Shown one piece after another: positions 54,377 to 64,000 of a stretch of 64,000 nt of DNA. The stretch is from Aristolochia californica (Eukaryota; Streptophyta; Magnoliopsida; Piperales; Aristolochiaceae): the NCBI GenBank assembly GCA_029961685.1, contig JARWKL010000005.1, positions 11,808,164 through 11,872,163 on the forward strand, given 5' to 3'. Numbering within the stretch: position 1 is the first letter of the stretch; every line of letters starts with the position of its first letter. Under the pieces are notes generated by a model that ran no database searches, had not been told where the DNA came from, and worked only from the letters and a program-made list of their open reading frames with translations. Made by a program: the position numbers and the translations under genes.

Positions 54377-55299
54377 AAATTGGATGTAAGATATGTTCAA
54401 TCTTCCCTTATTTGCCTTACAATGTTGCCGTGACGAAAACTTTCCCATGATTTTTTTTTAGCAAACGTTCCATGGATTATGGTTACTCGCTGAAGATGGA
54501 GAATAACTGATCAATCTGAATCCAAAAAAAAGGTGAAAATGGCACACTCTTCGCTTTTCTTACTTTCCTTGCAACCCATTTGAAATTTTTAACTTGTTGG
54601 TTGAAGACACTTTTAGATTTTATTGATATTTGATGCCACATAATGAAAAAATATGAAGATAAATAGGATTTTCCATGGGGATAGCTCATTTCTTTTCGTT
54701 CTATGACATCAAATATCAATAAAATCTAAAAGTCTTCTACCAACAAATTAAAATTTTCAAATTGGCTGCATAGAGACGGAGAATAACTGATCAATCTGAA
54801 TCCAAAAAAAAGGTGAAAATGGCACACTCTTCGCTTTTCTTAGTTTCTTTACAACCCATTTGAAATTTTTAACTTGTTGGTTGAAGACACTTTTAGATTT
54901 TATTGATATTTGATGCCACATAATGAAAAAATATGAAGATAAATAGGATTTTCCATGGGGATAGTTCATTTCTTTTCGTTCTATGGCATCAAATATCAAT
55001 AAAATCTAAAAGTCTTCTACCAACAAATTAAAATTTTCAAATGGGCTGCAAAAAAAGTAAGATAAGTGAAGAGTGTGCCATTTTTACCTTTTTCTGGATT
55101 CAGATTGATCAGCTATTCTGCAGCATCTGCAAGTAACCATAATCCAGGGAACGTTTGCTGGAAAAAAAATCATGGGAAAGTTTTTGTCACACTTGAATAG
55201 AAGAAAAGAAAGGGAAAGAATTTATGTATGATTTTCCTCTATTTCATATGACATTGTAAGGCAAATATGGGAAGATTGAACATATCCTACAACCAATTT
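54377..55299. repeat. Long palindrome / fold-back element with duplicated core
   Basis: Left arm AAATTGGATGTAAGATATG at 54377 is mirrored by CATATCCTACAACCAATTT ending at 55299. The arms continue inwards through TTTCCCATGATTTTTTTT and GATCAATCTGAATCC. The interior is itself an inverted repeat (AGATTTTATTGATATTTGA versus TCAAATATCAATAAAATCT). A 280-bp core is duplicated head-to-tail (54501-54780, 54781-55060). ORFs of 78-80 codons on the minus strand are by-products of this. No clear TSD. Confidence 0.85.
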
Positions 55300-56059
55300 T
55301 TTTTGTTAAAAGAAAAATATATAAAATGTTAATTTTGTAATTGTTGACACTATTAACTTTTGATATCATTGAAATATGGATGTGATTCAACTCTAGGTCA
55401 ATAGTTGTGACAATGGCAGAGGAGCACAACTCATATATGGTCTGCGACTAGGTGACATTAGGCAAGGAGGCTTGGCGCAAATCTGACTGTAGAACAAAGT
55501 GTTGAAGGTCCCAAAGGAAAGGAGGAGGATTCTTGCTGAAAATGGTGGAATCCAACACGTAACTGATGGGTGATGATGCTCTGGGGTGGTTGGGTAGGAA
55601 GGGTGACAACAGGAAAACCCTAATCGTTGGTTTTTCTACCGTAGCAATGCTTTTATAGCTGGTGTCAAGACGATTGGTGAGTTAGGTATACAAACATCGA
55701 AGAAAATTTAGATCTCATAAAACTCACATTATGATATCGTGGAAAATTGGCATATAAATGTAGCTCCATCATTAAACAAAGAATTCCATAGTTAGACATG
55801 ATCTAGAATGATAATTTTTCCTCTTCTTCTCTTATCCCTCAAGCTTGACTATAAGGACGAGGGGTAAAGAAGGTGAGTGTTTTTCCTTGGGCAAGGAAGG
55901 AGTCTCCTCTTTTGGCTAGTATTGGAGAGGATAGGATGCCTCTCTTAATTGTCTTTAAATTTAAAATAATAAAAAAAATTAAAAAAACATAATCATGATA
56001 TCCTTAATAGTTCAATTTACATTTAAGAAAGTTTTATTAAAAAAATTGACCATATATGA

Positions 56060-57010
56060 AAACAGAACAATAATGACAAGCATATCAAAAACCACAATAT
56101 CAGTTATGGGTTACACAAAATATTATTTTCTAACTAGTTTAATTAACATAATATTTAAAGTTTTAGTTACGTTTTTAGTTTGCGATGTCTTTTAAGAAGA
56201 AGACAACCCATCATTCAAGAGATTCTATTATGGGTTACACAGTCTTCAATGAAATGGCAAGTTTTGAGAACCCAATTTTTTTTTGAAAATCTTAGGAAAA
56301 TTGAAAACAAAGTTTACTCCTTTCTGCCACTGTGCTTTTGAACCAAGATAGCAGAGTCTAAAGCCATGATAATACTAACAAATGTGAACACATGTGAGCA
56401 CCACTGTGCCTACTAACAAGCTATTCTGTTGGCACACAATTGCTACCTTTCTAAGCTCTCGAACTTGTGTTCCTCTTAGAGGGAGCCATTAACCCTACAA
56501 TTATTAAGATACAAAACCAAATCTTCAAACACAACCCTTTATCCACATACTATCTTTCATAAAAAGAGATACAAGCTCACTCAAACAAGTCAGAACTACA
56601 ACTGGTGGCAGACTCAAATATAACCTACTGTTGATGCCAAACATCTAGCTTCCAAACAAAGGTTTCCTCTACCATACTTTGTCACATTTGTTGCTGACAT
56701 TGAACTCAAATGCCTAATAGACATTTGAGAAGAACCAAATCAACAGGGCAGCAAGCCCAGACACAGAGGTTAACTCACTCTGCAGTCGTTCAAAACAATT
56801 GGCACAGATAAAATTCGTTTATATGCAGCAGTTTATAGAAGAAAGGACTCTAATCTCAAGTAGGCTACTTATTGAAAAAGAAAAATAAATAAATAAATAA
56901 ATCAAGTAGCTTTCACTTGGGTGAATAAAAACATGTGCCATTGTAAAACTGATTTACTTTGTTTTCAAAATAAAGTATCCAAATTAGAGTTTTTCTCTTC
57001 AATACGATGC
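56060..57010. other. ~950 bp present only in block Y
   Basis: Lies between ACCATATATGA and the CAGGTGATGG that begins the conserved ORF; absent from Y' at 14597. A+T-rich, no transposon ends, no TSD. It ends in TTTTTCTC...GATGCCAG just before the ORF, which looks like a splice acceptor. Either it is an ancestral intron or upstream region deleted from Y', or an insertion here. Confidence 0.5.
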
Positions 57011-57016
57011 CAGGTG

Positions 57017-57154
57017 ATGGAATCAAATGCTAAGGATGGTTTTGTTAAAGAAGCTCTGAGCCATAGTTCCATCCATTTTGAGCCCATTTTAAGTAATGAG
57101 TTTAAGAATTCCATCAATCTGTATAAGACGTCATTGGATCATTTAAGTTCATAA
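57017..57154 (+). CDS. Unidentified conserved ORF, second copy
   Basis: 45 codons, nearly identical to 14598-14735. The frame is open upstream to 56921. A CAG at 57011-57013 directly precedes, consistent with an exon start. Family not recognised. Confidence 0.35.
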   Translation: MESNAKDGFVKEALSHSSIHFEPILSNEFKNSINLYKTSLDHLSS

Positions 57155-58467
57155 AGATGCACCGATATGTGTTGTCCCTGTAACAACATGCAGCAGCCTT
57201 TCCAGTTTTACTTTTCCCAAAAAGGTAAGAAACAGTGACACAAGATAGTAGGAGAGGAAAATGACAGTATGCAGGATACTATATCTTCTCTATTATCAGC
57301 CAAATATTTCTGCATGTCGAAATAATTAATAATTACCATGAACAACAACCCCTGGCATGTAGAAGTCCAATATCAAGTGAAATAAAGTTAGATTGAAATT
57401 GTATACAAGATATTAACTTATCTCCGTTCTCATCCAAATATCTCTGGATGGCAAAAGAATTCATAATTACTATAAACAACAACCCCTTGCATTTAGAAGT
57501 TCAACATCAAGTGACAATTTGAATTCAGAAAGTGAACGAATCTAGAATGTGAATCAAAATCCAAAATATTCCGATGGCCATGAAAATTTGTAGCAAAAGA
57601 GTTTTTTTGAAAAATTTTGTAACAAAAGAATTAGTATCCTGATGTGACACCTCTTATAATAATCAGTATCATTGTACAAAAAATTGAAAAAATGCCTAGG
57701 AGATATTCAAATTGATAGGTGAACTTTCTTTCCAATGTACATTTAAAAACGTAATGTATCTCTAATGATTGTAAGAGATATTTGTGCAGCCATTGTTAGC
57801 CAATGAAGATCTGATCATGTAAAGTTGATCAAAGAAACCAAAACTGATGAAAAGAGAGTAGTTGACTTGTGTAGTAAAAGTTGAGGTTGATTTTGAAACC
57901 TTGTAAGAAATTCAAAGTAAAGTGATTGCCAGGGGAAAAGTTCCTTGATGTACCAAACGCATTTTGGACATGTAAAGTGAAGAAAAACTCCATTGCAGAA
58001 GATAATGTTACAACCTACAAGATCGTTGGACTTTCAGAAGGTTTTCTATCTGAAAGTCATAAAGTTGCACACATGAGAAAAATACCCACAAAAGAAAGAG
58101 AGAGAGAGAGAATCGGTCTCAAGTATGAGAAAACCCATGTAGGGAAAGAGCATAAATCCTCACGCTAGAATTCTTGAAGAAACTTCATGTCTCCTTCAAG
58201 AACTATTAAAAATGAGGCTTGTAGCAAAGCTATTAAAAATGAGGCTTGCAGTAGACATCCATGGAAAAGTAGTTACTCATTTAAAGATATACATCATCAG
58301 CATAATTAAAGGTAAATAAAAACGTATACAACAAATTTAATTCATGTCAGGTTTTGCTCAAGAGCTTATTTCAAATGGGTCATATTGATTTCAACAAGAC
58401 AACACTTCTAGCCAGTACAATTAGAAAAAAAAAAGTTTATCTGTGATCCTAATACAAAAATACTAAC

Positions 58468-58591
58468 CATTAGGGGCCTCCCACAATGGTTGCATTTGAA
58501 GCAGGTCTTGTGATAGGCCACACCATCAGCAGATAACATATTAACAATGTAAACAGTCCTATCACTTCTCCAGAGTCCCAATGAAAACCAT
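58468..58591 (-). pseudogene. LIM-domain exon 1 fragment, second copy
   Basis: Same exon as 16082-16203: the GCATTTGAAGCAGGTCTTGT complement encodes the KTCFKCN core. It carries one fewer G in the GGGG run, shifting the frame before the donor, and additional changes near the start. More decayed than the first copy. Confidence 0.65.
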
Positions 58592-58896
58592 CTTGAAAAT
58601 CAAAACTCAAAGGAACAAACAAACAAACAGATGATAGTATGTAAACATGAAAGCCTGCAAAGGGGAAGGCCAGATTCTTGGGTACCAACCCCTCCACCCC
58701 CACTTATCTACTAGTAAAAATTAATTCTTTGATTTAAAGAGTATTCATAATTGGTATCAGGTAACGTATTAGGCATATAATAGATTTAGAGGTTATACAC
58801 TAGTATTCCGATACAACTATTTTTATCTCAACCTCGCCTTCGGTTTCCTCACACTCGCCCACTCTGAGAATCCAAAACCGCCACCGTCACCTCCAT

Positions 58897-59756
58897 TGTT
58901 ACGGTCCCGGGTCATGGATCGAGTAGCACGGCATGAGATTTGAGAATCCAGCACTTGTACCAAATTTCTGGACTCGATAAGGAGGGTTAAAGCTCCCTTC
59001 TTTGATTGTTCTTCCACACGTGATCAATTCCCCTTTTGATGTATCCACTCTAGTGCTAAAGTTATAGCTAGAATTGAATTAATTCACATGGAGAAAGGAC
59101 TAGTACAAATACCTTTTGTTGCTCATGGAAACCAGGGTTTCAACGCAAGTTTGGTCGCTACTCGTGCTAGGATTGAAGGCCTAGCTTATATGTAGATCTT
59201 GGCTCACCTTGGTAGACATGGATGCTAGATTTCCGTGATGCTTCCAAGCTAGGAAGGGATGCACCAGACCTTCATGTGGAAGAACCAGAAAACCCTTCTT
59301 TTTTTCTGTTCATCAAGAGGGTTAGAACCCTTGCTAGCTGTTGACGCTGAGAAGGAGGGAAGACCCTCTCTTTGGACTCGGAAAAGGGGCAGGAAGATCC
59401 TCTTCCAGTTATGGATGATGGAGGATGAAGGTGGATGAAGATGGATGGCAATGGAGGGTGAAAGATACGTTGGATTTTTGGAGTAAAACCTAAACTCGAG
59501 ATCAAGAGGTGATCTCAACCTGTTTACACTAGGTTATTCTAAAATCTCAAAGCTTACCTATTTCATTCTTTCTTTCCTTTAAATAGATCACGTCATGGAG
59601 TTTTAGGGTTAGGGTTACAATAATTCCCATAATGCCCCTACATGTAAAAATAATTAGAAATAACTCCTACTTAAAACAATATAAGAAATAAATCCTACTC
59701 AAAGTAATTGTTGCCTCCTTCGTTGTGTGACTCAGTGTGCTATTGAGTCCACAACA
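58897..59756 (-). repeat. Gypsy-2 3' LTR
   Basis: 860 bp from TGTTACGGTCCCGGG to GAGTCCACAACA. The internal neighbour TCTGCCTCCCCCTGG is the polypurine-tract complement. The pol frame ends inside the LTR at a TGA in the ATAGCACACTGAGTC complement region. Confidence 0.88.
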
Positions 59757-60258
59757 TCTGCCTCCCCCTGGAAAAAGAGCTTGTCCTCAAGCTCAAAAGC
59801 TTGCTAGACTTGTTTGAAGATGTCCACACGTTCCCATGTTGCAGCGTCGGGGTCAGTGTCTGTCCACTGAACGAGAATCTCCCAATGGTCATTGGTCAGC
59901 CGAGTGCATAACACCGCAACAGGGGTAAGAATAACCTCGCCATTATCAACCGGTGGTAGGAATGGAGTGGATGTAGGCTGCACCCTGGAATGTGGCTTCA
60001 AAAGAGAGACATGAAACACATCATGAAGTTTGGCCGTGTCCGGTAATTTGAGCTGATAGGCGACTGGTCCTACTCGTCAAAGAATGGGAAACGGCCTGAA
60101 AAATCTGGGAGAGAGTTTATGTCGTGGAGGTCCCGCAAAATACTACTGATGGTAGGGTTGGAGCCGTAGCCACACATAATCCCCAACCTCAAAAGAGTCC
60201 TCACGGTGGCCTTTGTCGTAGACATCCTTCATCCGAACTTGGGCGCGTCATAGCCATT
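59735..60258 (-). pseudogene. Gypsy-2 integrase C-terminus and chromodomain
   Basis: LHDVFHVSLLKPH, then LTNDHWEILVQWTDTDPDAA and TWERVDIFKQV, then a stop and FELEDKLFF, continuing into the LTR as VVDSIAH. The GPF motif region (about 60070-60100) reads RPF. Like Gypsy-1, the last codons are LTR-encoded. Confidence 0.82.
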
Positions 60259-61121
60259 CTATGATATTTTGTAGCACCAGATCTCGGTCCATGAGTGCCT
60301 GATTAATTGCATAAATGCGGGTGGACCCTGGGTTGTACGAGAGAAGGCGAGGTGGATCCCGGCCATAAATAACCCGGAAAGGAGTGGATTGCAGGGCAGA
60401 GTGGAACGAAGTGTTGTAACAATATTCGGCCCACGGAAGCCATTGAACTCATTGTCGCGGACGATCACCCACCAAGCACCGTAGATACATCTCGATGGTG
60501 TGGTTCACCACCTCTGTCTGCCCGTCTGTATACAGATGATAGGCGGAGGAGAACTTCAATTTAGTTCCACTCAAGCGAAAAAGTTCCCGCCAAAAGGTGC
60601 TCGTGAAAACTGCATATTTGTCACTCACAATGGATTCTGGAATGCCATGTAAGCAGACTATCTGCTCCAGGAAAGTCTGAGCAACCCGTGTTGCTGTATA
60701 AGGATGAGCCAGCGGTATAAAATGTCCATATTTGGAGAATCTATCAACCACCACGAAAAGTACATATTTGTCGGAGGACAGGGGTAAACCTCCACAAAAT
60801 CCATCGAAATGTCTGTGCAAACCTACGTAGGAAGGGCTAGAGGCTGGAGAAGACCGGTTGGACTCAAGTGCTCGGCTTTGTTGCACTGTCAGACCTGACA
60901 GTCACCCACATAAGTCACAATAGAGGGCTCCATGGCTTGCCAGTAAAAATCAGCTCAAATTCTGTGCAAGGTCTTCTGTATCCCCTTATGTGTACTGTCA
61001 TGGTAAGCCGAGAGAATAGCTGGAATCAACTTGGACTCAGCTGGAAGGAAAAGCCCTGCTTGAAATAAATAAGTGAATCCTGGATGGACCACTTCGAATT
61101 CATTGTCTCTTCCAAAATCAT
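60259..61121 (-). pseudogene. Gypsy-2 integrase core and HHCC region
   Basis: FVVVDRFSKYGHFIPLAHPY, ESIVSDKYAVF and DGQTEVVNHTIEMYLRC show the core with the second Asp and Glu kept; the first-Asp segment is distorted (HFDGFCGG). Zinc-binding Cys pair near 60870-60905 (complement of AGTGCTCGGCTTTGTTGCAC). Several stops around 60900-61100. Confidence 0.82.
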
Positions 61122-61560
61122 CTAATGCAGTTTCTGCAATGCAGGGTCAGTGGCATGTGCATCTCTCACCAAGCCCAGGATGAGAAATCTCGGCTGGCTG
61201 ATCGAATAGACCGACTGTTGATCCTCAAAACACCGCAACAAGGCGTCTGCCGCCTTATTCAATCTTCCCGCACGATATTCTACCAAGAAGTCAAACCCCA
61301 ACAACTTACTGATCCAGTGTTTCTATGGCGACATCATCAAACGCTATTCTAGTAGGAATTTAAGGCTATAGTGATCCGTGCATATGAGAAAAGCCCGGCC
61401 CCAGAGATAAGGCCTCCAATGTTGGACCGCCTTGGCCAACTCAATCAATTCATGCTCATAGGCTGCCAGCTTGTGATGGTGGACTGCCAACTGTCTGCTA
61501 AAATACGCAATAGGATGACCCAACTGCAGTAAAATGGCCCCAATGCCCACGAGCGTCACA
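61122..61560 (-). pseudogene. Gypsy-2 RNase H
   Basis: GIGAILLQLGHPIAYFSRQL, YEHELIELAKAVQHWRPYL and CTDHYSLKFLLE, then FDFLVEYRAGRLNKAADAL. Acidic residues are kept in the Glu and Asp segments. One stop at about 61343 splits it. Confidence 0.86.
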
Positions 61561-62420
61561 CTCTACCACGAACAATTCGTCAAAGTTGGGAAGTTGTAAT
61601 ACTGGTGCGGATGCAAGGGCAGCTTTTAGTGCTGTAAACGACTTGGTGGCCTCCTCATTCCAAATAAAGGAATTTTTCTTGAGTAGACTGGTCAATGGTG
61701 CTGCCACCGGCCCATAGTTCTGAATAAATTTGCGGTAGTAGCCCGCAAGACCCAAAAAACCCCGTAATGCAGAACAAGACTGTGGCTTCGGCCACTCATG
61801 AATAACTAGAATCTTCTCGGGATCCACCGTAACCCCCACATGTGAGATATTGTGTCCCAGATACCCCACATGTGAAGCTGCAAAAAAATACTTGGAATGT
61901 TTTAAATAGAGCTGATGTGCTCGTAACAAGTTGAAAACAATCTTCAAGTGTGCCAAGTGCTCCTCAACTGATTTGCTATATATAAGAATATCATCGAAAA
62001 ACACAAGAATAAATTTTCAAAGATAGGGGCTAAATACCTCGTTCATCAAAGCTTGAAAAGTGGAGGGTGCATTGGATAACCCGAACGACATGACGACGAA
62101 CTCAAAGTGGCTATGATGCGTGCGGAACACCGTCTTCTCGATATCAGAGGGGTCCATCCGGACCTGATGGTATCCCGAATGGAGGTCGAGTGTAGTGAAT
62201 AACCACGACCCATGTAACTCATCGAGGAGCTCATCCACTATCGGAATCAGAAACTTGTCTTTCACTGTCTGCAAGTTTAACTCCCGATAATCCACGCAGA
62301 ATCTCTATGTCCCATCATGTTTCTTCACAAGTAAGATGGGTGAAGAGAACAGGGAGCGACTGGGATGAATAAGACCCTGTTTCAACATCTCCTAGCACTG
62401 ATGCTCTATCTCGTTCTTTT
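61498..62420 (-). pseudogene. Gypsy-2 reverse transcriptase
   Basis: 62295-62017: [34 protein letters not shown] (first catalytic Asp), [18 protein letters not shown]. 62004-61498: MFFDDILIYSKSVEEHLAHL (Asp-Asp), GYLGHNISHVGVTVDPEKI, FLGLAGYYRKFIQNYG. A stop near 62012 lies between. The palm is otherwise complete. Confidence 0.9.
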
Positions 62421-62481
62421 GAAGGTGTGGGTAACGGTATAGTCGCACGACCACTACCTCAGATCCTGGTTTCAGACAGAT

Positions 62482-63090
62482 CTAGTGGTCACAGTGCCTC
62501 AGGGGAGGCAATCCCAAAGGCTCCTGGAAGAGGTCAGAGAACTCCTCAACCAGACCATCATGAGTACTGTCAGGCTGTTCTTGTGTCTGCAAAGTGTGCA
62601 TGTGATGGGCCCTGTCCACCTGACAGCCCTGTAAGAGTACCCGACTCCCGGCCAAATCCAAGCTCATGGTTAAAGCAGAAAAGTCCCACAGAATGGGCCC
62701 CAACGTTTGTAACCATTTAATGCCTAAAACCATATCAAATCCCGCCAGGGGAATAACAAAAAATTCAACTTTAAACGAAGTAGAGCCAATGGAAAAATTT
62801 ACTGCCTTACTAATCCCATAGGGAGCTTCTCGCCATTGGCCATTGAGACGGTGGCTATCGAATGAGGGTGTATCTGGAGCTAGAGGTGTTGTGCGGCTGT
62901 CAAACTCAAAAAAATTGTGTGTACTCCTTGTGTCGACTAGTCCCACCAATTCTCGGTCGATGACATGAGCTCGGACTTGCATTGTGTTAGGCAATTTCTG
63001 CCCAGTAATAGCATGCAAGGATATCTTCGGTGGTTCCTCCTCGATAATATCCTCTGGATCCTCTGAATCCTTCACCTCGAGCCAAAACAA
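62482..63090 (-). pseudogene. Gypsy-2 aspartic protease
   Basis: 202-codon frame with GLVDTRSTHNFFEF, where the usual Asp-Ser/Thr-Gly is D-T-R: the active-site Gly is Arg. FDMVLGIKWLQTLGPILWDF marks the protease C-terminal part. DLFQEPLGLPPLRHCDH leads into RT. Confidence 0.85.
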
Positions 63091-64000
63091 TCATTTACAT
63101 TGGTGCCCCACCCGATACTTCTCATCGCAGTTATAACATAAATTTTTGGACCGCCGTTCTGCCATCTCAGGGCGAGGATCGGCTACCCGAGTCGTAGTCG
63201 GAGTGTGTTTAGAGGATAGTGCTGCTGGAGATGCTCCCTGGGATGAAGTATAGCGGCACCCTTGCCACATGGAGGAAGTGTTCCTCTCACCCGACCAACC
63301 CGGCTTACGTTGCTGCAACTGTTGTCGTTGTTCCATTGCTCGGGCCATATTCATTGCATGAGCTAAATCTGTAGGCATAAGGAGTTCTACCTCTAGCCGT
63401 AAATACTCATTGAGACCCGCTATGAATAGGGAGACCTGTTGGTCAACCAATACCCTCTCACCAGCACGAGCCAACTTTTCCTGGAACATTTTTTGATATT
63501 GTTCCACCGAACCAGTTTATTGCAATAGGACTAACTCCCCTAGGGGGTTGCTGTTGGCGGGAGGGCCAAATCTAACTGTGCATAGATTTTTAAATTCTCC
63601 CCAAGTCATCCCTGGTCTCTCTTTTTCTACTTGAGTAACCCATAACATGGCTTCATCTATCATATGGAAAGAGGCTAGTTGCATCTTATCCCATTAAGTA
63701 GTCCCTTGGTTCAAAAAACAATTTTGACATCTATGCAACCAAATTAAGGGATCAACTGATTCATTGAAATAGGGAAACTCTAACTTGATGTACTTTTGGA
63801 ACTGTGTCTCCATGCTGGGGTCCTTGGACAACAGTGCACCCAGGCCACTGCTCCCCTCTTCTATGATATGGTTGAACAACCTCTCTCACCTCTGGGCTCT
63901 GATGTCTCTCTGCCCTCAGCTCAGTTAGCATGCTGATGACTCGGTTCATCTCTTCTTCCAAACCACAAACCTTCCCCAACACTGGTTGTGCTGTTTCAAG
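63091..64000 (-). pseudogene. Gypsy-2 gag
   Basis: 63507-63091: MEQYQKMFQEKLARAGERVL, ELLMPTDLAHAMNMARAMEQ and zinc knuckle LCYNCDEKYRVGHQCK (CX2CX8HX2C-like, intact). 63982-63694: two overlapping broken frames with LEFPYFNESVDPLIWLHRC. Runs out of the window. Confidence 0.86.

Larger units (their letters stand above)
55304..58896 (+). repeat. Duplicated block Y (direct copy of 13836-16518)
   Basis: Co-linear with Y' apart from ~950 extra bp at 56060-57010. Cut on the right by the Gypsy-2 LTR at 58897; the equivalent sequence in Y' continues past 16518 into the WD40 fragment. Confidence 0.88.
58897..64000 (-). mobile_element. Gypsy-2: chromodomain Ty3/gypsy element running off the window
   Basis: 3' LTR 58897-59756, then, right to left in plus coordinates, chromodomain, integrase, RNase H, RT, protease and gag, so the element lies on the minus strand and its 5' LTR is beyond 64000. 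LTR start TGTTGTGGACTCAATAGC resembles the Gypsy-1 LTR start. Stops occur in each domain. It truncates duplicated block Y. A TSD cannot be checked; left flank is TCCAT. Confidence 0.94.

Noticed and set aside
54483..54999. Two similar 78-80-codon minus frames as a tandem gene pair
   Set aside because: They arise from the 280-bp duplicated hairpin core; the sequence is self-complementary, with no family resemblance.

Overview
This window is a gene-poor, retrotransposon-dominated stretch of a flowering-plant nuclear genome, most likely a eudicot. The evidence is nested Ty1/copia and Ty3/gypsy LTR elements primed by initiator tRNA-Met, a ~670-bp satellite array, and remnants of plant gene families (DUF1639, LIM, mTERF, RUP-like WD40, strictosidine-synthase-like). 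No intact host gene is visible. Stop codons and frameshifts interrupt nearly every coding remnant. The species cannot be named from the sequence alone.

Layout. 1-3285: 3'-truncated copia element (Copia-1). 3286-10339: satellite of ten full units and one partial, with a three-monomer higher-order repeat at its right end. 10340-10396: 57-bp LTR scar. 10397-16518 and 50485-58896: two paralogous segments, one block (X) in inverted orientation and the other (Y) in direct orientation, carrying broken DUF1639 and LIM genes. 18031-32722: an old minus-strand copia (Copia-2, TSD GTTGG) holding two younger insertions, a non-autonomous LTR element (NA-i, 21826-24518, TSD CTTGA) and a younger copia (Copia-3, 24882-30675, TSD ACACG/ACACA). 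33476-34140: mTERF pseudogene. 34393-44379: plus-strand Copia-4, split by NA-ii (35676-37377, TSD AAGGA) and by an internally deleted chromodomain gypsy element (Gypsy-1, 40077-43768, TSD TCACT). 44380-49429: a mosaic of two LTR families (A and B) and two NA elements in inverted orientation. 49655-49925: strictosidine-synthase-like fragment. 53628-55299: duplicated DUF1639 pieces and a long palindrome. 58897-64000: minus-strand gypsy element (Gypsy-2) running off the window.

How the parts fit. The four NA copies have no gag or pol. They share the PBS and polypurine tract of the copia elements, and LTR starts like those of Copia-3, so they were probably mobilised in trans by Copia-3-like elements. 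All four keep a 100-180-bp conserved internal block next to a variable C-tract and a fast-changing minisatellite. This is the best candidate here for an undescribed functional cis element. LTR divergence follows nesting order: Copia-2 is oldest, the NA elements intermediate, Copia-3 youngest.

All coordinates, alignments and divergence counts were made by eye. Boundaries given with a matching target-site duplication (TSD) are good to the base; segmental-duplication edges are good to roughly 10-30 bp.
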